In this document: in pieces, positions 1 to 8,026 of the stretch
Layout of the letters: each line of letters opens with the position of its first letter
How positions within the stretch are numbered: position 1 is the first letter of the stretch
Made by a program: the position numbers and the translations under genes
Notes under the pieces: model-generated
What the model was told of the DNA's origin: nothing
The model's input: only the letters and a program-made list of their open reading frames with translations
Database searches by the model: none
DNA from: Gymnopus androsaceus JB14
Lineage: Eukaryota; Basidiomycota; Agaricomycetes; Agaricales; Omphalotaceae
Length of the DNA stretch: 12,315 nucleotides
Direction: 5' to 3'
Assembly (NCBI GenBank): GCA_009733575.1
Contig: ML770260.1
Location: forward strand, 1 to 12,315

Positions 1-588
1 CCCAACCCAAGGCAAATGCCAGCTTGTTGACAATGTCCCCTCGGGTCTGATATCCTTTCTCACAAGTTACAGTTTCCGGAATGACGTTAGCCTCAAATAC
101 TCGAAATTTGAAGAGAACATTTTCAAGCAGATGCGTCGGTGGTGGTTCGAACCCTATTACCGAAGGGGTGGCGTCGTAGAGGATCATGTTGCATAGTTTA
201 GTGGTGATTAATTCATAAACTTTCTTGTTCTTTCTTGTAAGATGATTTGTGGGAAGGCCGCAAGTGGCGAGGGCCGAACCTTTCGACTCAGTACGATTCG
301 AGTGACGTCCATTTAGATAAAAGTCTTTGCAACAAAGGAAAAAGAGGCCAGGTCGTTCGCGGAGAGTTTGATCAAGTTCATGCGCAAGTTTAACGGTCGC
401 GTTCTAGGCGAGGTTATCGTAGTTGAAGTCCTCATAGGCAACTCATAGGTCCTACCATCTGCCTGGATCCAAACGTGTACTATAAGGGAGAGGAAACACG
501 GTTGGTAATACTAATTTGTTGACTTCACAAAATTGAAGACATCTGCGTACGTATTAATTTGAGAATCCAGACTTTTCATATCCACCAT
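1..588 (-). CDS. Partial multi-exon gene of unknown function, running off the left edge
   Basis: Three exons are read on the minus strand: 588-529, 479-456 and 403-1. They are joined by 52-bp (404-455) and 49-bp (480-528) GT..AG introns, both phase 0; the 49-bp one ends in a clear pyrimidine tract (CCTCTCCCTTATAG in gene sense). The 403-nt exon has no stop over 134 codons and reads like real protein, with stretches such as LDQTLRERPGLFFLCC, LPTNHLTRKNKKVYEL and VIGFEPPPTHLLENVLF. The middle exon is only 24 nt and encodes YTFGSRQM. The chosen start is the ATG at 588-586; the frame stays open upstream to 657, so the true start may lie in an earlier exon. About 162 residues are visible. I recognise no domain. 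The frame is intact across both junctions, so this looks like a gene and not a relic, though exon choice is inferred from splice signals alone. The element at 777 sits about 190 bp upstream of the start. Confidence 0.6.
456..479 (-). other. 24-nt micro-exon of the left-edge gene
   Basis: It is bounded by an acceptor TTATAG and a donor GTAGGA in gene sense. It adds exactly eight codons between two phase-0 introns. Without it, the frames of the flanking exons cannot be joined without meeting the in-frame stop codons at 491-520 or at 404-406. Confidence 0.5.
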
Positions 589-811
589 GAGCTGCTCAAC
601 TTCTGTAGAGAGATTACTATATATCACTAGGATGCGATAGGGATGAATCACATAACGCTACCACGATCATTGAATATTGGATAGGAAGGAGTAGCAGGAC
701 CTTAAAACTTTCGGATAAATTTCAGGTAAACATTGGAGATTAATGTTAATGGTCTGTTTTCCCCAACAAAGCTCTACATCAGCAAAACCTGTATTTTGGG
801 ATTTTTCTCCC

Positions 812-910
812 ACAGCACTGCCAGAGCATCTATAAATTTCTCAGCGCTTCCAGCACTGGAAAGCGCTGGCAAGAGATGCTTTGACACTGGCCAGCGCTGC
901 TACCGCTGGT
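812..910. repeat. Left word array of element A
   Basis: Degenerate, partly palindromic words AGCGCT / AGCACT occur at 843, 852, 862 and 893, mixed with CCAGCACTGGAA and ACTGGCCAGCGCTG. Spacing is 9-10 bp where contiguous. The same word type returns in the right arm. Confidence 0.55.
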
Positions 911-914
911 ACTT

Positions 915-1265
915 TTAACTCTCAAAAACCAACTTGGACTAGTAATAAAATGACTGTTGAAGGCTAGTAAAAGTAATAAAAGGACAGTAAACTACCATGA
1001 ATACATGTATGAACAAGGGTCGCTTTTCTTGAATGTATAGAACATTTCTTTGTCCCAATACTTGTTAAGCAAAAAAATCATCGGAAATGTGAGATTATGA
1101 CAAGTGAAAGATGGATTTGCTTTTGCTCCATGCCTTGCATTAACATCCACCATAGGTCGGAATTGTGACGAGGGAATTATATCGCCTAAAGGTGACTTAC
1201 CAGGCTTAGTATAAGTACATAAATATATAGATTGCCATTGGCCTATTGCCGAGTACATAGATAAC
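915..1265. other. Unique core of element A
   Basis: Single-copy AT-rich DNA lies between the two word arrays. On the minus strand a 92-codon open frame spans 1270-992 and a consensus GTAAGT donor lies near 1201, so a captured exon fragment is possible. The open frame alone does not establish a gene. Confidence 0.25.
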
Positions 1266-1274
1266 AGCATGACT

Positions 1275-1428
1275 CCAGTCTCTGACAGCGTCTGACAGCA
1301 CTGGACAGTGCCGCACAGCGCTTGCTGGCGTTATAAGCGCCCCCTCCAGCATCGGCCGGACCATCTGGGTGCTGGGATGCTGGAGCACTGGGAGCTCTGG
1401 ACAGTTCGCTCAAGCACTGCCCACATCA
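1275..1428. repeat. Right word array of element A
   Basis: ACAG recurs at 1285, 1295, 1305 and 1315, an exact 10-bp step (TCTGACAGCG, TCTGACAGCA, CTGGACAGTG, CCGCACAGCG). More distal words are looser: CAGCGCTTGCTGGCG, then GATGCTGGAGCACTGGGAG. Confidence 0.6.
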
Positions 1429-1445
1429 TACAGGTTTTGCTGATG

Positions 1446-1516
1446 GGTGCTATGAGTGCTATGAGTGCTGCACAGAACTGTGCAGTTCTGTGCAGTACAC
1501 CCAGGTTTTGCTGATG
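1446..1516. repeat. Truncated right end of a C-type word-array element
   Basis: It aligns almost gaplessly with the right end of the element at 8735-8992: two CTATGAGTG words (1450, 1459), a subterminal hairpin (1468-1495; 12-bp perfect stem CTGCACAGAACT / AGTTCTGTGCAG, loop GTGC), then GTACACCCAGG and the TIR. The left half of this element is missing, so it abuts or was interrupted by element A. Confidence 0.6.
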
Positions 1517-1518
1517 TA

Positions 1519-2092
1519 ACTTGGTTGAGAACGAGTTAAAGACTGAAAAAATTGTATCATTCACCAGTTCAGGCACCATTGGGCACTGCTGAATTTCCAT
1601 GTTTAGGTTAAAGCTTCATTTTTGGAGCATTACAGAGGAATTTTCCAGTTCAGGGCCACCATGGTATGCATTACAAATTGAGATTTTCAGGAGTTCAGAG
1701 GGACTGCATTATGCAACTGGTTGAAGTAGTACAGCACTCTTGTTTCATCCCTCACTTTCTCTGCCACCAGATCTGTAGAATACTGAATTAAATATTTCAC
1801 TTCATTTAAACAATCTCTGTTTTGTAAAATTGGGATCTTGAGCAAGCCCTTGAATTGTAGGTGATAAATAATCCAAGCATTCTAGGTAGTGACTAATGGG
1901 AGAGTCAGCAGATTATGTACTTTTCCACCTTTCAAACACTAAACATGCACAATATATACATAAAATCAATGATTCCAAGTTATATTAATGCAATAAATTA
2001 AGTTTAGAAATTTAGCTTTAAGCTCTCTTGACCCCTCCCAAGCGTCCTCATCCCCTCCCTACCCTATATGGGTGCTTAAATTTCCAAACACC
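1519..2092. other. Intergenic, no gene seen
   Basis: AT-rich with no supported coding frame. It holds a few loose copies of a CCAGTTCAG motif (1564, 1644), one followed by TATGCATTAC at 1664. The same pair recurs near 3280-3306. Confidence 0.5.
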
Positions 2093-2139
2093 CATCAGCA
2101 AAACCTGTATGTTGCTGGAGCAGTTCAGAGCATTGAATT

Positions 2140-2175
2140 GATGCTCTGGAGTGCTCTGGAGTGCTCTGAAGCTGT
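2140..2175. repeat. Left word array of element B
   Basis: CTCTGGA / CTCTGAA begins at 2144, 2154 and 2164, an exact 10-bp period (GTGCTCTGGA unit). Confidence 0.65.
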
Positions 2176-2321
2176 AGGCGCTGATGTAATTGATTGCCAG
2201 CTGTCACAGAATGTTGGGCAAGTAATGTAAAGGAAGGCGTTGCAACATGTTATAACACCTTCCTTTTATATCATATAACTGACAACTGGCAATATATATG
2301 TGGGAAACTGCCAGAATGTTG

Positions 2322-2330
2322 TATAAAAGG
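2322..2330 (+). promoter_or_regulatory. TATA box in the core of element B
   Basis: TATAAAAGG is followed by a pyrimidine-rich stretch (about 2370-2395) that could hold a start site. Downstream are a consensus GTAAGT (2427), a TTGACTAAT branch-like motif and an ATTTAG acceptor ending at 2469, a possible 43-nt leader intron. The first ATG after it (2472) opens only 13 codons (MSKGCGGRSRLRE). It may be a promoter fragment picked up by the element. The signals are visible; activity is inference. Confidence 0.35.
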
Positions 2331-2705
2331 CGCCGCTGTTCAACTCCAAGTTGAACGTTGAACTTGTACTTTTTTTCTTACTTCCTTCCAGTGTCGCAAC
2401 TTGGTCCACATATATTTCCTCTCTTGGTAAGTTCTTATCTATTTTCAGCATCAATTGACTAATATTTAGTAATGTCCAAAGGTTGTGGAGGCAGAAGCAG
2501 ACTTAGAGAGTGAGAGACAGGGGAAACAGAAATTGGGAATCATTGACTAGCCACTTAGTAGTAGTAGTACTTATGTTGACGGTGCGTGCACTCATACAAT
2601 AAATGATGCATATGAACTTGCTATTATTATTGCCTGGTTACCATGTGAAATTTCTCAATTAAAATTAAATGGTGCTCAAAAGTTTGTTGTGTTGAATGAT
2701 GGGTG

Positions 2706-2880
2706 GTCTCCAGAGAGCACCAGAGCACTCCAGAGCACTCTGGAGAACATGAATGTTTTGCTGATACACTCTTCTTTTGCCTGACTCAGAGCACTCTATA
2801 GCACTCTGGAGCTACTATCCTTGCTCTGGCTGCTCCAGAAGCTCTAGGAGCTCTGCAGAGCTCTGGAGCACTCTGGAGTA
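2706..2880. repeat. Right word array of element B
   Basis: CCAGAG begins at 2710, 2720 and 2730, and CTCT(G) at 2851, 2861 and 2871, both exact 10-bp steps. It includes a perfect 16-bp palindrome GAGCTCTGCAGAGCTC near 2848-2863. The word is that of the left arm in both orientations, so the arms could pair with each other or form local hairpins. Confidence 0.65.
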
Positions 2881-2899
2881 CATACAGGTTTTGCTGATG

Positions 2900-3802
2900 C
2901 CTGTTGGAATATTAGATTTTGATGTACAAGCTGGATACAGGTAGGTTATGATGATGTCATGGTTTACATCATATTTACATCATATCTTTGCTATATTTAC
3001 ACCTTATATCACCATTGCTTCATAGGTGATATCATTAATTCACATAGTATCTACTTACAGTACTATACTGTATTGTTTCAAAAATAAGTTCAGCTGATGT
3101 TACGCATTATGGCTTGGACACATTCAGTTCAGAGTTTAGCTGCCACCAGGCAGCGTGACACATTGAAATTCAGTTCAAATATAGTGGCTGGCATAGCCAG
3201 CCACCAAATTTAGCCTATAAGTGCCGAAAATTCATAGTTCAAAGGCTGATGTTACGTGTTACAAAGATAGAAATCACCCCAGTTCAGTACCCTGTGTTAT
3301 GCATTACTGAACTTAAATTTGAAACAATATGGTATTTGATAGCCATGACATACTGTATGCTTTCTAGGAGTATAAATACTGCATGTAGATACTCATGTAC
3401 TTTACCTATTTACCTCAGGATCTTTGTCCCAAGATCCATACAAGGTCAAACATTTACTACTTGTCAATATCCTTGTCACCTTGCTGGTGTTACTAGGTGT
3501 ATTCTTACAACACCCCTTGTCTACATGAGTGGTACATATGTATATTGACAGTATTGCCTGATATAATTGCACAACATTTATGAGTATTTAAGTACAGTGG
3601 CCATGGCCATTTCCTGAGTGGAGTGTGCTGTTCCCCACTGCATGCTTACACAGTCACTCAGAGCCAGATAAAACATGTCAATACCTCTTTACACACTGAT
3701 TACATGCATATATTCTATCAATATAATGACAACAGTGGTGAACAACCTTGTAACACAACTCTCATGCTTGTGTAGTGATGTTAGTGAGACATAAACACTT
3801 AT
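2900..3802. other. Intergenic with small hairpins, no gene seen
   Basis: AT-rich. Perfect short hairpins lie at 3139-3154 (GCTGCC-acca-GGCAGC) and 3184-3204 (GTGGCTGG-catag-CCAGCCAC). A longer-loop one near 3282-3312 has AGTTCAGTA / TACTGAACT arms. GCTGATGTTACG occurs at about 3093 and again at about 3244. A 99-codon frame at 3249-3548 has no protein-like features. Confidence 0.5.
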
Positions 3803-3810
3803 ATTAGCTC

Positions 3811-4302
3811 CAAGGGGCTGCAAACTTTCAAAAAGTTGACTGCAGGTCGAACTTTTTGGAACTAGACTTTTGGTTGGACTAACTAACTATGTAAGCATTC
3901 CCATGCACCATATATGGTAAATCAAGATTAAATATTGTATTTTTCTGCCTCAGAACTACCTATCAGACTATCTCAAGCTTATTTAGACTGTATATACTAT
4001 GAATCTTGAAAGGACACCTTTGAGTTTTCACTGAAGTGTTGGAACTTGGAACTTGGGAGTATCTAACACTATGTGACTGGTGTGACAAAAAGGTGACTGT
4101 CATCTGTAAGAATTACCAGAAATGGAGGAATGAAGAGGGAGGAGCTCAATCAGACATCTGGTGGTAAGTGCAATGGACTAAGGAAGTCCCAAAAATGCCC
4201 CAAATCACCCATTTTGAGAGGTGTCAAACTTTTTTTCCTGGCCTGACAGCCAGACTAACTAACCGACCCCCGGTTGGGCGCTTAATTATTTGCAGCCCCT
4301 TG
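3811..4302. mobile_element. hAT-like MITE
   Basis: Terminal inverted repeats CAAGGGGCTGCAAA (3811-3824) and TTTGCAGCCCCTTG (4289-4302) are flanked by an 8-bp duplication, ATTAGCTC (3803-3810) and ATTAGCAC (4303-4310), 7 of 8 matching. An 8-bp duplication with CA(A)GGG...GCAAA-type ends is the pattern of the hAT superfamily. Subterminal GACTAACTAAC occurs near both ends. At 492 bp it has no transposase and would need one supplied in trans. Confidence 0.7.
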
Positions 4303-4310
4303 ATTAGCAC

Positions 4311-4498
4311 TGTAGAACCTTATACAGTTAAAGACCATTATCTTATACAAGAAATCAATACATCATCAATATCAGTGCACCCACTGAGTTTCAAAAAAAA
4401 TGCTTGCAGGACAACATGTTCATATTACATTAGAGAACCTACCTGAATAATTTCAAATTTCTTCGGACTCTTTCGATTCATAGATTTGCAGAAAAACA
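4311..4498. other. Intergenic
   Basis: Short AT-rich spacer between two elements; no gene or signal seen. Confidence 0.5.
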
Positions 4499-5063
4499 CA
4501 CACTGCCAATAATTATGCTTCAGTTGACTGAAGCATTGTGAGAAATAAATTATTTTGGTCACTATTTGAAACGTACTTTTTCGGAGGATTATGGAAAATG
4601 AATATTCCATAGATCTAGAGAAGGAAATACATTCAGACCAATTGAAGTTAGAACCTTCCGCAAAATTCTGAAATGTTGTTTTTCGGACAGAATCTGAAGC
4701 AATCAGCTTCAGCCGGGCCGGAAATATAGATTACCGAAGCCGTCCGAAGTTTTTTTGTCAGGACTGCTGAAATGGTAGTTGTCACCATTTCAGCTGACCC
4801 AAAATGAAGTACTTTGGCCGGCTTCGGTAATGTATATTTTTGGGTCAGCTGAAATGAATTATTTCATGTCCTGTTTGAAAAATGACATTTCGGAAATTTG
4901 CAGAAAGTCTGAACTTCAAATGCTCTGAATTTATTTCCTTCTGTAGTTCTATGAAATCTTTATGTTCCATAATCCTCTGAACAAGTACATTTCAAGTAGT
5001 GACTAAAATAATTTATTTCTCACAATGCTTCAGTCAGACTGAAGCATAATTGTTGGCGGTGTG
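4499..5063. mobile_element. Full-length foldback element (about 565 bp)
   Basis: The two ends are inverted copies: CACACTGCCAATAATTATGC on the left and the complement of GCATAATTGTTGGCGGTGTG on the right. The similarity continues inward over at least 90 bp (AGAAATAAATTATTTT, GGATTATGGA) and, more loosely, to the centre. The midpoint is a hairpin, GCTGAAATGGT / ACCATTTCAGC (4766-4794), lying at the exact middle. Each tip carries its own hairpin ATGCTTCAG..CTGAAGCAT. There is no ORF and no clear target duplication, so the outer boundary is uncertain by a few bases. Confidence 0.7.
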
Positions 5064-5192
5064 ACGTTGTATAACACGGTGATCTCATTCACATCGAAAT
5101 CCCACCCTTTTCGGCATCTCCATGGCAACAAGCACACAAGGTCCCAATTACATCTATGGTGCTAAAAACATCAATTCGATGTCCTAGAATAA
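5064..5192. other. Intergenic
   Basis: Short spacer between two elements; nothing recognised. Confidence 0.4.
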
Positions 5193-5194
5193 TA

Positions 5195-5836
5195 GGGACA
5201 GTCAAAGTGCACATAATTGACTGCAGAAAGGGCATGCAGAAAGTTATGCAGAAATCATTAAATTTTAATAAATTAATTTTACTTTCTGATTCTGCATTCA
5301 GCAGCTGGATAGTTGCTGAAACACACTTCAGCAGCTGAAAGGTTTAAACTTCAAAGTCTGAGTGGCCCATAACCATCTCGCTAGCTTAGTAATCCGGTGC
5401 AATTTTTTACTGCTCTGCAAAAAAAATGCAGTTTCATCATCACTACTGCTACTTTTGGATTCCGGGTGGCAAGAGTGTAGTTGTCGGAGGATATTTTTTA
5501 GGCTTGGGAGATGATTACCACCTTGCCGACGTTCCTCATGTTCACGGCAAAGAGCTCGATTAGCATGCCACATAGTAAGCTTGACAAAAGCACAAACTAG
5601 TCATTTTGTGCGTGCACCGCGCCATTCACCAGAGGGCATAACAAAAGGGAAGGGGATGAAAGGAGATGTAAATGTATACGTGCATCACTTCACATCAAAT
5701 AAAATTTATTAATTTCTGCATATAAATCTCAGCACGTCCAAAATGGGGCGGTCAATTGCTAGGCTGCAGAAGTTTTATTTCTGCGAGATTATTCTAATAT
5801 TTCCCCGGCATTTTTCAGCCCCACTTTGACTGTCCC
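5195..5836. mobile_element. TA-flanked non-autonomous element, 15-bp TIR
   Basis: Perfect inverted ends GGGACAGTCAAAGTG (5195-5209) and CACTTTGACTGTCCC (5822-5836) are flanked by TA at 5193-5194 and 5837-5838. Subterminal TGCAGAAAT..AATTTTAATAAA-like blocks are also loosely inverted (about 5247-5275 against 5698-5720). TA duplication suggests a Tc1/mariner-type transposase acting in trans. The middle is less AT-rich and holds an 81-codon minus-strand frame. Confidence 0.65.
5328..5573 (-). other. Protein-like open frame inside the 5195-5836 element
   Basis: The frame begins at an ATG and reads MWHANRALCREHEERRQGG, then a serine/aspartate run (SKSSSSDDE) before turning nondescript. Local composition is more GC-rich than the surrounding element. 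It may be a captured gene fragment or the remains of a transposase. No family is recognised and the tail looks non-coding. Confidence 0.25.
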
Positions 5837-5838
5837 TA

Positions 5839-6301
5839 ATATTCAGTTGTCCTAAATTAAATGCACATTTTTGGTGGCTTTCTACATGTAGAAAAAGTTT
5901 GTATAGGTGATCTTGTATAATAGACCAATCTTTGACTGTAAATGCTTTTATAATGGTTAGGTTAGAGAAGTTAAAACAAGTTAAAACAACTTTCAATTCA
6001 CAAGTTAGCAGAGTTTGAAATCCAAGTTAGTTTGGTAGGGCCCATAGTATTGTACAATAGCACTTTAATGATGGCTAGTCAACTACAGTAGACCCGATCC
6101 GTCTGTTGATGTACAGCATTGGAGTGATCATTCCGGCTGTAAGCCGGAGCCTGCCCTAAATTATCGTCGTAATGCTCATTTCCTCCATTTAATGTTTCAA
6201 CGCTTCAAATTTGATGCTCAAAGGTATCAACGCTTCTGAACTTGAGGGGGTTGAGTATACTCAGACGTTGAAATAACACTAGGCCAGTACATCCAGTCTC
6301 A
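5839..6301. other. Intergenic
   Basis: No gene seen. One perfect hairpin, TCCGGCT-gta-AGCCGGA (6132-6148), and a GTATACTCAG-type stretch near 6256 stand out; neither is followed by a T run. Confidence 0.45.
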
Positions 6302-6458
6302 CTTAGATCTCCTGCATTGAGGTACAATATATATAAGTAGTACATGGATATTACTGTTCTTTTCTCCCTTTTTCGAACTTGAAAAACTTGCGAAGAAAAA
6401 CCAAAACTCCACAGACATAGGCCATGAGCCAAGAGGTATGAAAACTATGGCAACAAAT

Positions 6459-6842
6459 TTAAGACACCAACGCGCTCTCAATGTTGAATCTGTATTCAAT
6501 CGACATTATCAGCTCGCCACTTCATCCAATTGAAATCAACACTTACCCAGCAGGTGCAGTCGCACATCCAGAGCCAGCACCAAGCGTTTCGAACGCGCCA
6601 TTGGTACAGTCATCGTGGCCGCCGCCGGATTCATAGAACGCGATTGAGTGGGGGACACCAGAATAACTCCATGACCTTGCCGACCCGCCATTAGTGAAGG
6701 CGAGACATCCAGTTCCGATCGAGCCAGTGGATACAATCGAGCCAGTGCATCCCGCCCCCGCAAAGGCGGTGACTGAGGCAGACAGCGCTGGAGCGGCAGC
6801 AAGGACTGCAGTGATAAAGACGACTCGGATGTTGAATTGCAT
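6459..6842 (-). CDS. Small secreted cysteine-containing protein, copy 1
   Basis: Coding exons are 6842-6547 and 6489-6459, split by a 57-bp GTAAGT..ACAG intron (6490-6546) with a GCTGATAAT branch-like site. Reading through the intron stops at once; splicing gives 108 residues ending FNIESALVS and TAA. Residues 1-22 form a typical signal peptide (R6, hydrophobic 7-19, small residues APALSA before the cut), so the protein is probably secreted. The mature part is small, acidic and rich in Gly/Ser/Thr, with four cysteines at 32, 46, 79 and 93. Their spacing is symmetric, C-X13-C-X32-C-X13-C, and the two C-X13-C blocks resemble each other, so it may be a two-module fold with two disulfides. It fits the general class of fungal small secreted proteins; I recognise no named family. 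A 5'UTR intron (6853-6929) lies before the start. Confidence 0.85.
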
Positions 6843-6852
6843 TGTTTTGTAG

Positions 6853-6929
6853 CTGCAAAAAAAAAAAAAAAAGTGGAGTGAGCTGAGGATTATATGGCAG
6901 GAAAATGAAGGTGAGGAGGTGATGCTAAC
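6853..6929 (-). other. 5'UTR intron of copy 1
   Basis: In gene sense it starts CAG/GTTAGC and ends in a run of 16 T then GCAG, 10 nt before the ATG. It has no coding role. The matching intron of copy 2 differs only in T-run length. Confidence 0.7.
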
Positions 6930-6980
6930 CTGATCAAAAGTAGGAAGAGGAGCTGAGTGAATACCATCCAGAAGGGCAGG

Positions 6981-6988
6981 TATTTATG
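6981..6988 (-). promoter_or_regulatory. TATA-like element of copy 1
   Basis: CATAAATA in gene sense, about 30 bp before a CT-rich stretch (CAGCTCCTCTTCC) that is the likely start region. Confidence 0.5.
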
Positions 6989-7038
6989 CGTTTTCTTAGT
7001 CCATCGAACGAGGCCTAGTAGGAGCGCATTATCTTCGA

Positions 7039-7067
7039 GCGAATATGTTAATACATAACATATTCGC
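7039..7067. promoter_or_regulatory. 29-bp perfect palindrome upstream of copy 1
   Basis: Arms GCGAATATGTTA and TAACATATTCGC (12 bp each) surround a 5-bp middle. It lies about 50 bp upstream of the TATA-like element. The identical palindrome lies at the mirrored place in copy 2. It may be a dimeric regulator site. Confidence 0.45.
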
Positions 7068-7330
7068 CGTCGTAAACGGGATATGACTTGCAAGGCGTAC
7101 ACTCGAAACTTTCATTTCTGAGCTCTCAGAAAGGTGCAAGTATTTGACGGAGAATCGTTACTAGCGGGCATTCAATATCAAACCCCACATGGAGACACGC
7201 AACCCCAGCTCCGTGAACTATGTAGTGGTAGAGCAAAAATTGCGAGATAGGGGCCGATCCGAATGAATACTATTGCTAACTCGACGAGTTGGGACAGTCA
7301 TTTTAAAGGTTTTGGGGTCGTGGCTGGTTG

Positions 7331-7628
7331 CACAACCCCTTCCTTTGGAGATTTCATCAGTGTTATTGGTCGGATCCTCCGCAATCAAGATCAAGCCTTG
7401 ACTGAGTCAGCAACGTTTGAGAGTTGCTGATCGGACTGGAAAAGTATGCGCCATCAGGAAGGGGTTGTCGGAAATCAATCACAAATAGGGGGGTGTTAAC
7501 AGAATATTCCAGATATCTTCTTCAGATCCTCCCGCTTCAAAGCCATTAAGTCTGAACAAAGAAACGAGATACTATGATTCAGGCTCCTGAGCCCGCCACC
7601 TACTTTATTTTTGCTCCACAACCAGCTA
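7331..7628. other. Spacer of the inverted duplication
   Basis: 298 bp not shared by the arms. It contains its own inverted pair ACAACCCCTTCC (about 7332) and GGAAGGGGTTGT (about 7458), and a small hairpin CAGCAAC-gtttgaga-GTTGCTG (about 7410-7431). No gene seen. Confidence 0.7.
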
Positions 7629-7888
7629 CAACCAGCCACGACCCCAAAACCTTTGAAATGACTGTCCCAACTCGTCGAGTTAGCAATAGTAATTCGGATC
7701 GGCCCCTATATAGCAGTTTTTGCTCTACCACTACATAGTTCACGGAGCTGGGGTCGTGTGTCTCCATGTGGGGTTTGAGATTGAATGCCCGCCAGTAGCG
7801 ATTCTCCGTCAAATACTTGGACCTTTCTGAGAGCACAGAAATGAAAGTTTCGAGTGTACACCTTGCAAGTCATATCCCGTTTACGACG

Positions 7889-7917
7889 GCGAATATGTTA
7901 TGTATTAACATATTCGC
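7889..7917. promoter_or_regulatory. 29-bp perfect palindrome upstream of copy 2
   Basis: Same 12-bp arms (GCGAATATGTTA / TAACATATTCGC) as at copy 1, about 50 bp upstream of the TATA-like element. It is fully conserved, as is all the DNA from here to the leader intron. Confidence 0.45.
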
Positions 7918-7967
7918 TCGAAGATAATGCGCTCCTACTAGGCCTCGTTCGATGGACTAAGAAAACG

Positions 7968-7975
7968 CATAAATA
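7968..7975 (+). promoter_or_regulatory. TATA-like element of copy 2
   Basis: CATAAATA precedes the CT-rich start region (about 8000-8018) by about 30 bp. Confidence 0.5.
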
Positions 7976-8026
7976 CCTGCCCTTCTGGATGGTATTCACT
8001 CAGCTCCTCTTCCTACTTTTGATCAG

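Larger units (their letters stand above)
777..1516. mobile_element. Word-array TIR element A (TA-flanked, composite right end)
   Basis: The left end CATCAGCAAAACCTGT (777-792) follows TA at 775-776. The outer right end CAGGTTTTGCTGATG (1502-1516) is followed by TA at 1517-1518. A second, inner right end TACAGGTTTTGCTGATG (1429-1445) matches the left end better (17 bp) but is followed by GG, not TA. The arms carry words of the CAGCGCT / CAGCACTGG type, and the middle (about 915-1265) is single-copy AT-rich DNA. There is no transposase. The TA duplication is the one used by Tc1/mariner and relatives, but the TIR is not one I recognise. The stretch 1446-1516 is probably the right end of a second, C-type element. 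Confidence 0.6.
2093..2899. mobile_element. Word-array TIR element B
   Basis: It has perfect 19-bp terminal inverted repeats CATCAGCAAAACCTGTATG (2093-2111) and CATACAGGTTTTGCTGATG (2881-2899). Both arms carry CTCTGGAGTG / CCAGAGCACT words, and a unique core of about 500 bp lies between them. No TA flanks it (flanks are CACCC and CCTGTT), unlike elements A and C. Extra end-like sequences lie inside: GCTGATG followed by TA at 2180-2188 and a decayed ATGTTTTGCTGAT at 2753-2765. It may therefore be a composite of two or more elements. No transposase is present. Confidence 0.6.
6302..7330. repeat. Left arm of the 1-kb inverted duplication
   Basis: It is the reverse complement of 7629-8651. Homology starts at CTTAGATCTCC (6302) and ends at GTGGCTGGTTG (7330). 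About 12 substitutions and one 3-nt gap fall in the inner 235 bp, about 7 substitutions and a 4-nt gap in the outer 155 bp, and only two substitutions across the promoter-proximal block and coding exon 1. Confidence 0.9.

Noticed and set aside
2427..2447. A 21-nt intron ending at TTTTCAG in element B
   Set aside because: Too short for a spliceosomal intron; the acceptor at 2469 (43 nt) is more credible.
3249..3548. 99-codon plus-strand frame
   Set aside because: AT-rich, with no domain, signal or splice context; it covers a small inverted repeat and is probably chance.
6205..6499. Open frames downstream of the twin genes (6205-6499 minus, 8424-8754 both strands)
   Set aside because: They lie in 3' flanking or UTR sequence, are not conserved in frame between arms (a 4-nt gap), and read as low-complexity Phe/Ser/Lys.
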